Made by a program: the position numbers and the translations under genes. Positions 13,806 to 21,567 of a stretch of 64,000 nt of DNA are shown here, one piece after another. Below the pieces are notes generated by a model. The model worked only from the letters and a program-made list of their open reading frames with translations, made no database searches and was not told the DNA's origin. Source of the DNA: Streptomyces cinnamoneus (lineage in GTDB: Bacteria; Actinomycetota; Actinomycetes; Streptomycetales; Streptomycetaceae); assembly GCF_002939475.1 (NCBI RefSeq), contig NZ_PKFQ01000001.1, positions 4,523,001 through 4,587,000 on the forward strand, in the 5' to 3' direction. Within the stretch, counting starts at the first letter, position 1. Each line of letters starts with the position of its first letter.

Positions 13806-14330
13806 TTACGGCACCACCGACGAGTGGTGGTTGACGATCAGCCAGTGCCGGCCGTGCCGCTCGTAGACGAACGTGTAGCGGGCGTCCACCTTGCTGGTCT
13901 TGCCGTGCTTGTCCGTCAGGGTGAACTGGTACAGGCCGGTGTCGATGGCCGCGCTGGGACTGAGCACGGTGATGCGCCGCTGCTGGATCCTGCCCTGGGG
14001 CCGTTGCTGGAGGAAGTACTCGAAGTAGTCGACGATCTCTTCGTGCGTGGTGCGGACCTGCGCGGAGGCGGTCGGCAGGAGGACGGCGTCGCGCGCGTAG
14101 CGCGCGGCGACGACATGGGCGTCCCGGGTGGCCAGCGCCGCGTTCCACCGGTCGAAGAGGGCGGCGATCTGCCTCGTGGTGGGCCTGGCGGCGGCGTGCG
14201 GGTGGGCGGCGGCGTGCCGGGGTGCGTGCGGGGGAGGGGGCGAGCTCGCGGCCGCGTGGGCCGGGCCCGCGCCGGCGAGCAGGACCGCGGCGGTGACGAT
14301 CGCCGTCCGGACGGGGGTTCTCCGTGTCAT
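13806..14330 (-). CDS. Secreted SgcJ/EcaC-type NTF2-like protein
   Basis: 174 residues. An N-terminal signal peptide (MTRRTPVRTAIVTAAVLLAG, cleavage likely after AHA at about residue 27) is followed by a Pro/His/Ala-rich linker and a DUF4440/SgcJ-like NTF2 domain (about 50-174: TRQIAALFDRWNAALATRDA, ending HWLIVNHHSSVVP). NTF2-like proteins of this type have a cone-shaped pocket; no defined reaction is known for secreted members. ATG 14330 was chosen because it begins the signal peptide. It is monocistronic between a terminator and the GntR regulator gene. Confidence 0.75.
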   Translation of the reverse strand: MTRRTPVRTAIVTAAVLLAGAGPAHAAASSPPPPHAPRHAAAHPHAAARPTTRQIAALFDRWNAALATRDAHVVAARYARDAVLLPTASAQVRTTHEEIVDYFEYFLQQRPQGRIQQRRITVLSPSAAIDTGLYQFTLTDKHGKTSKVDARYTFVYERHGRHWLIVNHHSSVVP

Positions 14331-14597
14331 GGGTTCTCCGGGGATCCTCAAGGGAACGTGCGGAAGCGGAACGCTCGCGCGGGGGAATCGGCCTCGGTCA
14401 CCAGCGTCACCTCCGGCCGGGCCCGGGGCACTCCTGAGGTGGCAATCGGGGGAGGGCTCGGTCGTCGCACTGTGTCGTGGACGTATACGCATAGTTGCGG
14501 ACATGCCGTCGGTGCGTGCTGCCCGCATGTGCCCGGGTGCGACGCCCGTGCGGCCCTGAGCTGCGCATCGCTACCTCTCGTTATGCATTGGCCAGAA

Positions 14598-14612
14598 GTT
14601 GCGGACCGCAAC
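14598..14612 (+). promoter_or_regulatory. Candidate GntR autoregulatory operator
   Basis: GTTGCGG, a single A, then CCGCAAC forms a perfect palindrome 48 bases before the GntR start. The half-site AGTTGCGGAC recurs at 14493-14502, near the opposite gene's 5' side. Confidence 0.45.
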
Positions 14613-14659
14613 GTTCGGTTGCCAAGCTGTTGCAGACTGTCAACCCCCCGGGAGTGGAC

Positions 14660-15412
14660 GTGGCCTTCGGTGACCAGCCCGCATACCTTCGCGTCGCCGG
14701 CGATCTCCGGCAGAAGATCGTGGCGGGTGAGCTGCCTCCGCACACGCGGCTGCCGTCCCAGGCGCGCATCCGAGAGCAGTACGGCGTCTCCGACACCGTG
14801 GCCCTGGAGGCCCGCAAGGTCCTCATGGCCGAGGGCCTCGTCGAGGGCCGCTCCGGCTCGGGCACGTACGTGCGCGAGCAACCCGTCCCCCGCGCCCTGG
14901 TGCGGACCGGCTACCGCGCGGCCGGGGAGTCCACCCCGTTCCGGCAGGAGCAGGCCGACGACCGGGTCAAGGGCACCTGGGAGTCCCGCAGCGAGCAGGG
15001 GGTCGCGGACGCGGCCGTCGCGCGGCGGCTGCGGATCGCCCCGGGCGACCGGGTGATGCGCACCGACTACCTGTTCCGGTCGCAGGGGGAGCCCTGCATG
15101 CTCTCGACCTCCTGGGAGCCCCTGGCGCTGACCGGCCGGACGCCGGTGATGCTGCCCGAGGAGGGGCCGCTGGCCGGGCGGGGGGTGGTGGAGCGCATGG
15201 CCGCCATCGACCTGATCGTGGACAACGTCACCGAGGAGGTCGGGGCGCGCCCCGGGCTCGCCGAGGAGACGCTCGCGCTCGGCGGGGTGCCGGGCCACTG
15301 CGTGCTCGTGGTCTCGCGGACGTACTTCGCCGGCGGCTGCCCGGTGGAGACGGCCGATGTGATCACGCTCGCCGAGCGGCACCGGGTGGCCTACCACCTC
15401 CCGGTGAAGTAG
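14660..15412 (+). CDS. GntR-family regulator, HutC/UTRA subfamily
   Basis: 250 residues. An N-terminal winged helix (about 1-75: AYLRVAGDLRQKIVAGELPP, RLPSQARIREQYGVSDTVAL, GSGTYVRE) is followed by a UTRA effector domain (about 90-250: MRTDYLFRSQGEPCMLSTSW, ending RVAYHLPVK). UTRA regulators usually sense a small metabolite and repress neighbouring genes. GTG 14660 is favoured by CGGGAG just upstream; GTG 14654 is possible. The downstream permease gene on the same strand is a likely target, and palindromes lie before both genes. Confidence 0.85.
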   Translation: MAFGDQPAYLRVAGDLRQKIVAGELPPHTRLPSQARIREQYGVSDTVALEARKVLMAEGLVEGRSGSGTYVREQPVPRALVRTGYRAAGESTPFRQEQADDRVKGTWESRSEQGVADAAVARRLRIAPGDRVMRTDYLFRSQGEPCMLSTSWEPLALTGRTPVMLPEEGPLAGRGVVERMAAIDLIVDNVTEEVGARPGLAEETLALGGVPGHCVLVVSRTYFAGGCPVETADVITLAERHRVAYHLPVK

Positions 15413-15452
15413 CGATGGCGCGCGGATGAACTGATCACGAACAGGCGACGAA

Positions 15453-15470
15453 ACTGACGCCGAAGTCAGT
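15453..15470 (+). terminator. Weak hairpin after the GntR gene
   Basis: ACTGAC and GTCAGT pair around six bases, 41 bases after the GntR stop. The short stem means only partial termination is likely. Confidence 0.3.
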
Positions 15471-15526
15471 CCGGCACGCCCCGGAGACCCCCTCACAGGT
15501 CCGTACCAGCGAGTAGGAACTGTGGC

Positions 15527-15617
15527 TTTTGCATCGTTTGGTGGCTATACGGAACCTGTCACTTCGATGTTGCAAAACTCACAGACTCCCAGGTCAGGGC
15601 CTTTTGGTGGAACCAAA
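15527..15617 (+). promoter_or_regulatory. Inverted repeats upstream of the APC permease
   Basis: TTTTGCATCG (15527-15536) and CGATGTTGCAAAA (15565-15577) form an imperfect inverted repeat. TTTGGT-GGA-ACCAAA (15603-15617) is a perfect short palindrome. A TACGAT -10-like hexamer lies at 15634-15639. The 281-base gap holds no gene; these sites are candidates for GntR or other control of the permease. Confidence 0.4.
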
Positions 15618-15693
15618 CTGGCCAAATCGCTCGTACGATGGCGCGGTTTGTGTCCTGCCGTGGGGGAGTTAGAAAGCAAAGGAGATCCGGGGC

Positions 15694-17337
15694 TTGAGTA
15701 CCGAACGGGGTTCGACCTCCAATTACCGCCGGACTCTGGGCACGACGGCGCTGACCGCCGTCGGCCTGGGGTCGATCATCGGCTCCGGCTGGCTGTTCGG
15801 TGCCGAGCGTGCCGCCGTGCTGGCCGGCCCGGCCGCCATCTTTGCCTGGGTCATCGGCGCCGTCGTGGCGCTGACCATCGCCCTGACGTACACCGAGCTC
15901 GGCTCGATGTTCCCCAAGGCGGGCGGCATGGTGCGTTACGGGCAGTTCTCGCACGGCTCGCTGGCCGGTTACATGGCGGCGTGGGCGAACTGGATCGCCA
16001 TCGTGTCCGTCATCCCTGGTGAGGCGACCGCGTCGATCCAGTACATGAGCTCGTGGAAGTTCGACTGGGCGGGCAAGCTCTTCGACGGCAAGGAGCTCAC
16101 GGGCACCGGCCTCGCCGCCGCCAGCGTCCTGGTCGTCTTCTACTTCTTCCTGAACTGGTTCGCGATCACCCTGTTCGCCAAGACGAACAACGCGATCACC
16201 GTGTTCAAGGTCGTGGTGCCGGCGCTGACCGCGGGCGCGCTGATCTTCGCGCACTTCGACACCAGCAACGTCGGCTCCGCCCACGGCGGGTTCGCCCCCA
16301 ACGGCTGGAGCGCCGTCTTCAGCGCCGTCGCCGTCGCGGGCATCGTCTGGGCCTTCAACGGCTTCCAGTCGCCGCTGAACATGGCCGCCGAGGCCCGCAA
16401 CCCCGGCAAGTCGCTGCCGAAGGCCGTCGTCGGTTCCATCCTGATCGCGCTGGTCATCTACATCGCGCTGCAGGTCGCCTTCCTGATGGCCGTCCCGGCC
16501 GCGGACCTCTCCGGCGGCTGGAACACCCTGGCGTACAAGTCCCCGCTGGCCGACCTCTCCATCACCTGGGGCCTGAACTGGCTCGCGCTGCTGCTGTACG
16601 CGGACGCCTTCATCTCCCCGTCGGGCACCGGCATGATCTACGCGGCCACCACCTCGCGCATGATCAACGGCGTCCAGGAGAACGGCCACCTGCCGAAGGT
16701 CTTCGGCAAGGTCGACCCCAAGACCGGCGTCCCGAAGCCGGCCCTGCTGCTCAACCTGGTGATCTCCTTCATCTTCCTCGCCGTCTTCCGCGGCTGGGGC
16801 TCGATAGCCGAGATCGTCGGTGTCGCCACCGTCATCTCCTACATCACCGGCCCCGTCGCCGTGATGTCGCTGCGCCGCATCGCGCCGGACATGAAGCGCC
16901 CGGTCAAGCTCAAGGCCATGCCGGTCATCGCCCCGGTCGCGATGATCTTCGGTTCCCTGGTCATGTACTGGGCCCGCTGGCCGCTCACGGGCAAGGTCAT
17001 CTTCATCATGGCCATCGGCCTGCCGATCTGGGCCTGGTACGAGCTGCGCAAGCCGTGGGCCGAGCTGAAGCCGCACCTTCAGGCGGGCGCCTGGATGGTC
17101 ACCTACCTGCTCGTCATGGCGGTGGTCTCCTGGGCCGGCGGCACCGAGTTCGGCGGCAAGGGCTACCTTCCGCAGGGCGTGGACATCGCCGTCGTTGTCC
17201 TGATTGCTCTCGTCTTCTACGTGTGGGGCGTGCGCAGCGCGTGGCGCAACCCGACCCTTGTTCAGGTCGAGGAGGAAATGAAGGCCGTCGCCGAGTCCGA
17301 CGAGGCCGCGGAGTCGGAGCTGGCCACGGTCAAGTGA
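15694..17337 (+). CDS. APC-superfamily amino-acid permease
   Basis: 547 residues with about 12 predicted membrane helices. The first helix contains the APC unwound motif GSIIGSGWLFG, and PKAGGMVRYG follows in helix 2, typical of the AAT/APA families. It imports amino acids by proton symport or exchanges them across the cytoplasmic membrane. TTG 15694 is supported by AAAGGAG eight bases upstream. The long acidic C-terminal tail (EEEMKAVAESDEAAESE) is cytoplasmic. The substrate cannot be deduced. Probably controlled by the upstream GntR/UTRA regulator. Confidence 0.88.
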   Translation: MSTERGSTSNYRRTLGTTALTAVGLGSIIGSGWLFGAERAAVLAGPAAIFAWVIGAVVALTIALTYTELGSMFPKAGGMVRYGQFSHGSLAGYMAAWANWIAIVSVIPGEATASIQYMSSWKFDWAGKLFDGKELTGTGLAAASVLVVFYFFLNWFAITLFAKTNNAITVFKVVVPALTAGALIFAHFDTSNVGSAHGGFAPNGWSAVFSAVAVAGIVWAFNGFQSPLNMAAEARNPGKSLPKAVVGSILIALVIYIALQVAFLMAVPAADLSGGWNTLAYKSPLADLSITWGLNWLALLLYADAFISPSGTGMIYAATTSRMINGVQENGHLPKVFGKVDPKTGVPKPALLLNLVISFIFLAVFRGWGSIAEIVGVATVISYITGPVAVMSLRRIAPDMKRPVKLKAMPVIAPVAMIFGSLVMYWARWPLTGKVIFIMAIGLPIWAWYELRKPWAELKPHLQAGAWMVTYLLVMAVVSWAGGTEFGGKGYLPQGVDIAVVVLIALVFYVWGVRSAWRNPTLVQVEEEMKAVAESDEAAESELATVK

Positions 17338-17490
17338 CCCCGGCGGGTGGCCGAATGCGTACCTCTTCGTGAAAACCCGTATCCGCTGCGTAAAGGTCGG
17401 GCGTACGCTCGGGCATATGCGGACTGCGGTTTCTTCGGAAGTCACCGAAGGGCGTGCGCCGGTGCGCGCGGCGACGGGAGGGCAGGGGCG

Positions 17491-17670
17491 ATGACTGACA
17501 CCGGACCGGTCCTGCCCTGGCTGGTGATCCGCCAGGACGAGAACGGCAACCGCTACCGCGTCGGCCGCTACGCCACCCGCATGGAGGCGGAGCGCGTGGC
17601 CGACCGGCTGGACGCCCACGGTCACCGCCAGCTCTACATAGTCGAGCGGGTCGGCCGCGCGGTCACCTGA
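17491..17670 (+). CDS. SPOR-like mini-protein
   Basis: 59 residues starting MTDTGPVLPWLVIRQDENGN with RYRVGRYATRMEAERVADRL, which is the beta-alpha pattern of a single SPOR repeat. Conserved Streptomyces proteins of this size and sequence are annotated as SPOR-domain-containing. SPOR domains usually bind denuded peptidoglycan, but this protein lacks a signal peptide or membrane anchor, so a cytoplasmic role is more likely. GGGAGGG-type sequence lies upstream of ATG 17491. Confidence 0.7.
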   Translation: MTDTGPVLPWLVIRQDENGNRYRVGRYATRMEAERVADRLDAHGHRQLYIVERVGRAVT

Positions 17671-17760
17671 CCGCTCGTCGTCCCGGCGCGGCGCGCGAAG
17701 GCGCGTACCGCCCGGCGGCGTGCGCCCCCGGGCGGCCCGTCCCCGGCTCCCGCTCCACCC

Positions 17761-17788
17761 AGGGCCCGGCGCGAAGGCGCCGGGCCCT
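17761..17788. terminator. 12-bp hairpin between the SPOR-like and Nudix genes
   Basis: AGGGCCCGGCGC (17761-17772) and GCGCCGGGCCCT (17777-17788) pair perfectly around GAAG. It ends 13 bases before the Nudix start, so it may also act on the Nudix leader. Confidence 0.6.
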
Positions 17789-17801
17789 AGGCTTTCCCCC
17801 C

Positions 17802-18227
17802 ATGACGACTTCCGTACGTGTCGTGGTGGGCGGGGCCGTGCTGCACCAGGGCCGGCTGCTCGCCGCGCGGCGCAGCGCCCCGCCCGAGCTCGCCGGCCGC
17901 TGGGAGCTGCCCGGCGGCAAGATGGAGCCCGGCGAGACGCCCCAGGAGGCGCTCGTGCGGGAGCTGCGCGAGGAGCTGGGCGTCGAGGCCGAGCCCCTGG
18001 AGCGCATCGAGGGGGAGTGGCCCCTGAAGCCCCCCTACGTCCTCCACGTGTGGACGGCGCGGTTGCTGTCGGGCGAGCCCCGCCCCCTGGAGGACCACGA
18101 CGAGCTGCGCTGGCTCACCCCGGACCGGATCGACGAGGTCGACTGGCTGGAGCAGGACCGCCCCGCCGTGGCGGCAGCCGTACGACTGCTCGCCGCGGCC
18201 GGGGAACCGCCCCGGCAGCCCCGCTGA
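17802..18227 (+). CDS. Nudix hydrolase, MutT-like
   Basis: 141 residues, the usual MutT size. The Nudix box is complete: GGKMEPGETPQEALVREL followed by REELGV, giving GX5EX7REXXEEXGX. The N-terminus (VVVGGAVLHQGRLLAARRS) and the hydrophobic WELPGG match the 8-oxo-dGTP diphosphatase (MutT) or CTP-pyrophosphohydrolase group. It hydrolyses nucleoside diphosphate derivatives with Mg2+, probably cleaning the nucleotide pool. It stands alone behind a hairpin. Confidence 0.88.
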   Translation: MTTSVRVVVGGAVLHQGRLLAARRSAPPELAGRWELPGGKMEPGETPQEALVRELREELGVEAEPLERIEGEWPLKPPYVLHVWTARLLSGEPRPLEDHDELRWLTPDRIDEVDWLEQDRPAVAAAVRLLAAAGEPPRQPR

Positions 18228-18429
18228 GCCGCCTCCGTGCTGCCGCGCTCACCTCGCTGACCTGCGACGCCCGCACAAAGGGCGGAGGGTGTCTACGCCG
18301 AATGCACCCCTTCTCGCGGACGGCTGCGAAGAAAGAAGATACTCACGCCCCTATATCGGGTATGTGCTGATTATTATCCCCAAAGCCGGACATGCCGGAG
18401 GGGTCGCAGCGGGCTGGGAAGTGGTCGGC

Positions 18430-18840
18430 GTGAGTGACGGCGCGGAGACCTTGGCATCGACGCCCGGCTTCGCGGAGTGGAGCTTCCCCGCCGAGCCCGG
18501 AGCCGTACGCACCGCGCGCACGCTGGTGCGCGACACGCTCCGCGAGTGGGGCATGCACGCGCTCACGGACGTGACGGTGCTGCTGGTCAGCGAGCTGGTC
18601 ACCAACTCCCTGCGGTACGCCAGCGGCCCCATCGGCGTCCGCATGTACTCCCGCGCCGGCCCCTTCCTCCTCGTCGAGGTGTCCGACCCGCTGCCCGAGC
18701 CGCCGCGCGAACGCGTCGCCGCCGAGGACGACGAGGGCGGCCGCGGACTCCAACTCGTGGCGCTGGCCTCGCGCCGTTGGGGTACCCGTCCCGGCAACAC
18801 CGGTAAGACAGTGTGGTTCGAGCTCGCCCTGCCCGGTTAG
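18430..18840 (+). CDS. Anti-sigma-type ATP-binding protein (RsbW-like HATPase)
   Basis: 136 residues. A GHKL ATPase fold is shown by the N-box LLVSELVTNSLRYA (about residues 54-67) and the G-box DEGGRGLQLV, ending GKTVWFELALPG. Streptomyces has many such small serine-kinase-like proteins that phosphorylate or bind anti-sigma antagonists. GTG 18430 follows GGGAAG; GTG 18421 is an alternative. The next gene encodes a phosphatase that ends in a domain of the same type, with near-identical N- and G-boxes, so the two probably act in one partner-switching pathway. Confidence 0.82.
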   Translation: MSDGAETLASTPGFAEWSFPAEPGAVRTARTLVRDTLREWGMHALTDVTVLLVSELVTNSLRYASGPIGVRMYSRAGPFLLVEVSDPLPEPPRERVAAEDDEGGRGLQLVALASRRWGTRPGNTGKTVWFELALPG

Positions 18841-18971
18841 TAACCCGGGGAGGAGACATAGCGGGTCGAGACCGTGCTGTGATCGTGAAGTCCGTGTTCC
18901 GAAGGGCCCCTGTGCTGGATACTCGGCCTTCTGATGCCGGTGCGAGCACAAGAGCCGGAGGGGACGGGCAC

Positions 18972-21542
18972 GTGAGCGAGAAGCCAGCGGGTACGGCGGA
19001 CAGGTCAGAGGGAACGGACGCCACGTCAACGTGGCAGAACAGTCCGCCCGGTTCCCTCTACGACCACATCCGCGTGGCGTCGTTCTCCCTCGGCCCCGAC
19101 GGCCGGATCGAGCAGTGGAGCGAGCGGGCGGCCGAACTCTTCGGAACAGCGGCCCGGCACGCCGTCGGCAAGGACCCGATGGAGGTCCTCACGCCCGTGG
19201 ACCCCCACCACCGGCGGCACCGCCCCGCCGTGCCCTTCCTGGCCGAGGGCGGCCTGGACGGCCGCGCCTGGACCGGCCTCGTCCCCTACCAGCGGGGCGA
19301 CCGCCAACAGGGCGTCGCCGAGATCTATGTGATGCCCAGTGAGAACGCCGTCGGGGACCGTGCCGCGCTCTGCGTCGCGGTCGACGTCAAAGCCCTGCGG
19401 GGAATAGAGACCGACATCGCCGCGGCGGAAGCCGTTTTCGGCCAATCTCCGCTGGGGTTCTTCTTCTTCGGCACGGATCTGACCCTGCTGCGCGTCAACG
19501 AGAGTTTCGCCCAGACTTTCGGCCGCCCCGCCGCCTGGCACCGCGGCCGCACCCCGCACGACTTCCTGCCGCGCCCGGAGGCCGACCGGCTGACCGCGGC
19601 CCTGCGCCAGGTCCTCGACAGCGGCAAACCGGTGGCCGACATCCAACTGGTCGGCCCGGTGCCCGGCAACAGCGAGCGGCGCCGCTGGTCCGTCTCGCTC
19701 TACCGGCTGCACAGCGGCAGCGGCCGGCCCATCGGCGTGGCCGCCCTCGCCACCGACGTCACCGGACGGCGCCGTGCCGAGCGCGAGGCCGCGGGTGTGC
19801 GCCGCAACCTGGCCCTGCTCAACGAGGCCGGCGCCCGCATCGGCAACTCCCTGGACCTGGAGACCACCGCCCGCGAACTCCTGGACGTCGCCGTCCCCCA
19901 GTTCTGCGACCTCGCCTCCGTCGACCTCTACCAGGGCCTGCTCGCCGGCGACGAGGCCCCGCCCGGCCTCGCCGACGGCAGCGCGGAACTGCGCCGCGTC
20001 GCCTACTCCAGCGCCGTCTCCGGAGCCCCCGTGGACCCCGACCACAAGCCCATCCAGGTCGGCGAGGTGCACCGCTATCCCTTTCACTCCCCCTGCGCCC
20101 AGGCCCTGCGCACCGCCCAGGTCCAGGTCGTCCCCGGCCGGGAGGGCGACGACGGCCCGGAGCTGGGCGCCGTCGTGCAGTGCACGCTCGCCGTGCCGAT
20201 GGTCGCCCGCGACACCGTCGTGGGGCTCGCCCAGTTCTCCCGCACCAAGGGCAGCGAGCCCTTCGGGGAACGGGACACCGCCCTCGCCGTCGAGCTGGCC
20301 GCCCGCGCCGCCGTCTGCATCGACAACGCCCGCCTCTACCGGCGCGAGCACGAGCGGGCCCTGATGCTCCAGCGCAGCCTGCTGCCCCCGGGCGACCCCG
20401 AGGCGGCCGGCGTGGAGATTGCCTGCCGCTACCTGCCCGGCAACGCCGCCACCGAGGTGGGCGGCGACTGGTTCGACGTCATCGAACTGCCCGGACACCG
20501 CACGGCTCTCGTCGTCGGCGACGTCATGGGCCGCGGCCTGCGGGCCGCGGTCGCCATGGGCGAGCTGCGCACGGCCGTGCGCACCCTGGCCATGCTCGAC
20601 CTGGAGCCCGCCGAGGTGCTCTCCGCCCTGGACGAGATCGCCCACGGCCTCGGACGCCCCGGCGGCAAGCAGTCCGCCTCCCGCGGGGTGCGCGGGAGCG
20701 TGCGCCCCGCCGACCTCTCCGAGGTCTACCTCGCGACGTGCGTCTACGCGGTCTACGACCCGGTGACGCGCCGCTGCACCGTCGCCAACGCCGGTCACCT
20801 GCCGCCGGTCCTGGTCGAGGCTGGCGAGCCGGCGATGCTCCTGGAGGTCCCGCCCGGGATGCCGCTGGGCGTGGGCGGCGAGCCCTTCGAGGAGACCGAG
20901 ATCGAGCTGCCCGACGGCGCCCTGCTCGCCCTCTACACCGACGGCCTCGTCGAATCCCGCGACCACCCGCTGGACGAGGGCCTCCAGGCCTTCCGCGAGG
21001 CCCTCGCCGACCCCGAACGGCCGCTGGAGGACGTCTGCGACCACGTCCTCGGCGCCCTGGACACCCACCACGGCGAGGACGACATCGCGCTCCTGATGGC
21101 CCGTCTGCGGGGTCTGCGCCCCGGTTGCGCCGGCGACTGGACCCTGCCGCCCGAGCCGCGCTCGGTGGCCCGCGCCCGGGAGCTGGCGCGGGCGCAGCTG
21201 GAGACGTGGGGCCTGACCGACCTCGTCGACACCACGGAACTGCTGGTGAGCGAGCTGGTCACCAACGCCCTGCGGTACGGGGAGGGCGAGATCCGGCTGC
21301 GGCTGCTGCTGGACCGCACCCTGGTCTGCGAGGTGTGGGACGGCGGCCACGTCCAGCCGCGGCGGCGGCGGGCGCGCGACACGGACGAGGGCGGGCGGGG
21401 GCTCCAGCTGGTGGGGCTGCTCAGCGCGGCCTGGGGCAGCCGCCGGATCCCGCACGGCAAGACGGTCTGGTTCGAGCTGGCGCTCCCGGACGACGACTCG
21501 CCGGCGCCGGACGCGGTGGAGGCGCTGCTGAGCCTGTACTGA
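18972..21542 (+). CDS. PAS-PAS-GAF-PP2C-HATPase multidomain phosphatase (SpoIIE/RsbU-like)
   Basis: 856 residues. Domains in order: PAS (about 30-140), PAS (about 150-265), GAF (about 280-450), SpoIIE-type PP2C phosphatase (about 470-690, with EVGGDWFD near 494, GDVMGRG, NAGH and LYTDGLVESR) and C-terminal GHKL ATPase (about 715-850, SELVTNALRYGEG and DEGGRGLQLV). The protein thus joins sensing, phosphatase and kinase-like modules, so it may both dephosphorylate and rephosphorylate an anti-anti-sigma factor. GTG 18972 is preceded by GGAGGGG. No transmembrane segment, so a cytoplasmic sensor. Confidence 0.88.
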   Translation: MSEKPAGTADRSEGTDATSTWQNSPPGSLYDHIRVASFSLGPDGRIEQWSERAAELFGTAARHAVGKDPMEVLTPVDPHHRRHRPAVPFLAEGGLDGRAWTGLVPYQRGDRQQGVAEIYVMPSENAVGDRAALCVAVDVKALRGIETDIAAAEAVFGQSPLGFFFFGTDLTLLRVNESFAQTFGRPAAWHRGRTPHDFLPRPEADRLTAALRQVLDSGKPVADIQLVGPVPGNSERRRWSVSLYRLHSGSGRPIGVAALATDVTGRRRAEREAAGVRRNLALLNEAGARIGNSLDLETTARELLDVAVPQFCDLASVDLYQGLLAGDEAPPGLADGSAELRRVAYSSAVSGAPVDPDHKPIQVGEVHRYPFHSPCAQALRTAQVQVVPGREGDDGPELGAVVQCTLAVPMVARDTVVGLAQFSRTKGSEPFGERDTALAVELAARAAVCIDNARLYRREHERALMLQRSLLPPGDPEAAGVEIACRYLPGNAATEVGGDWFDVIELPGHRTALVVGDVMGRGLRAAVAMGELRTAVRTLAMLDLEPAEVLSALDEIAHGLGRPGGKQSASRGVRGSVRPADLSEVYLATCVYAVYDPVTRRCTVANAGHLPPVLVEAGEPAMLLEVPPGMPLGVGGEPFEETEIELPDGALLALYTDGLVESRDHPLDEGLQAFREALADPERPLEDVCDHVLGALDTHHGEDDIALLMARLRGLRPGCAGDWTLPPEPRSVARARELARAQLETWGLTDLVDTTELLVSELVTNALRYGEGEIRLRLLLDRTLVCEVWDGGHVQPRRRRARDTDEGGRGLQLVGLLSAAWGSRRIPHGKTVWFELALPDDDSPAPDAVEALLSLY

Positions 21543-21567
21543 GCCGGGGGAGCCGGCGCTCGGGGCC

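Noticed and set aside
15559..17625. Long open frame on the minus strand under the APC permease
   Set aside because: Its protein is low-complexity and charged, as expected for the complement of a high-GC gene; the plus-strand permease is the real gene.
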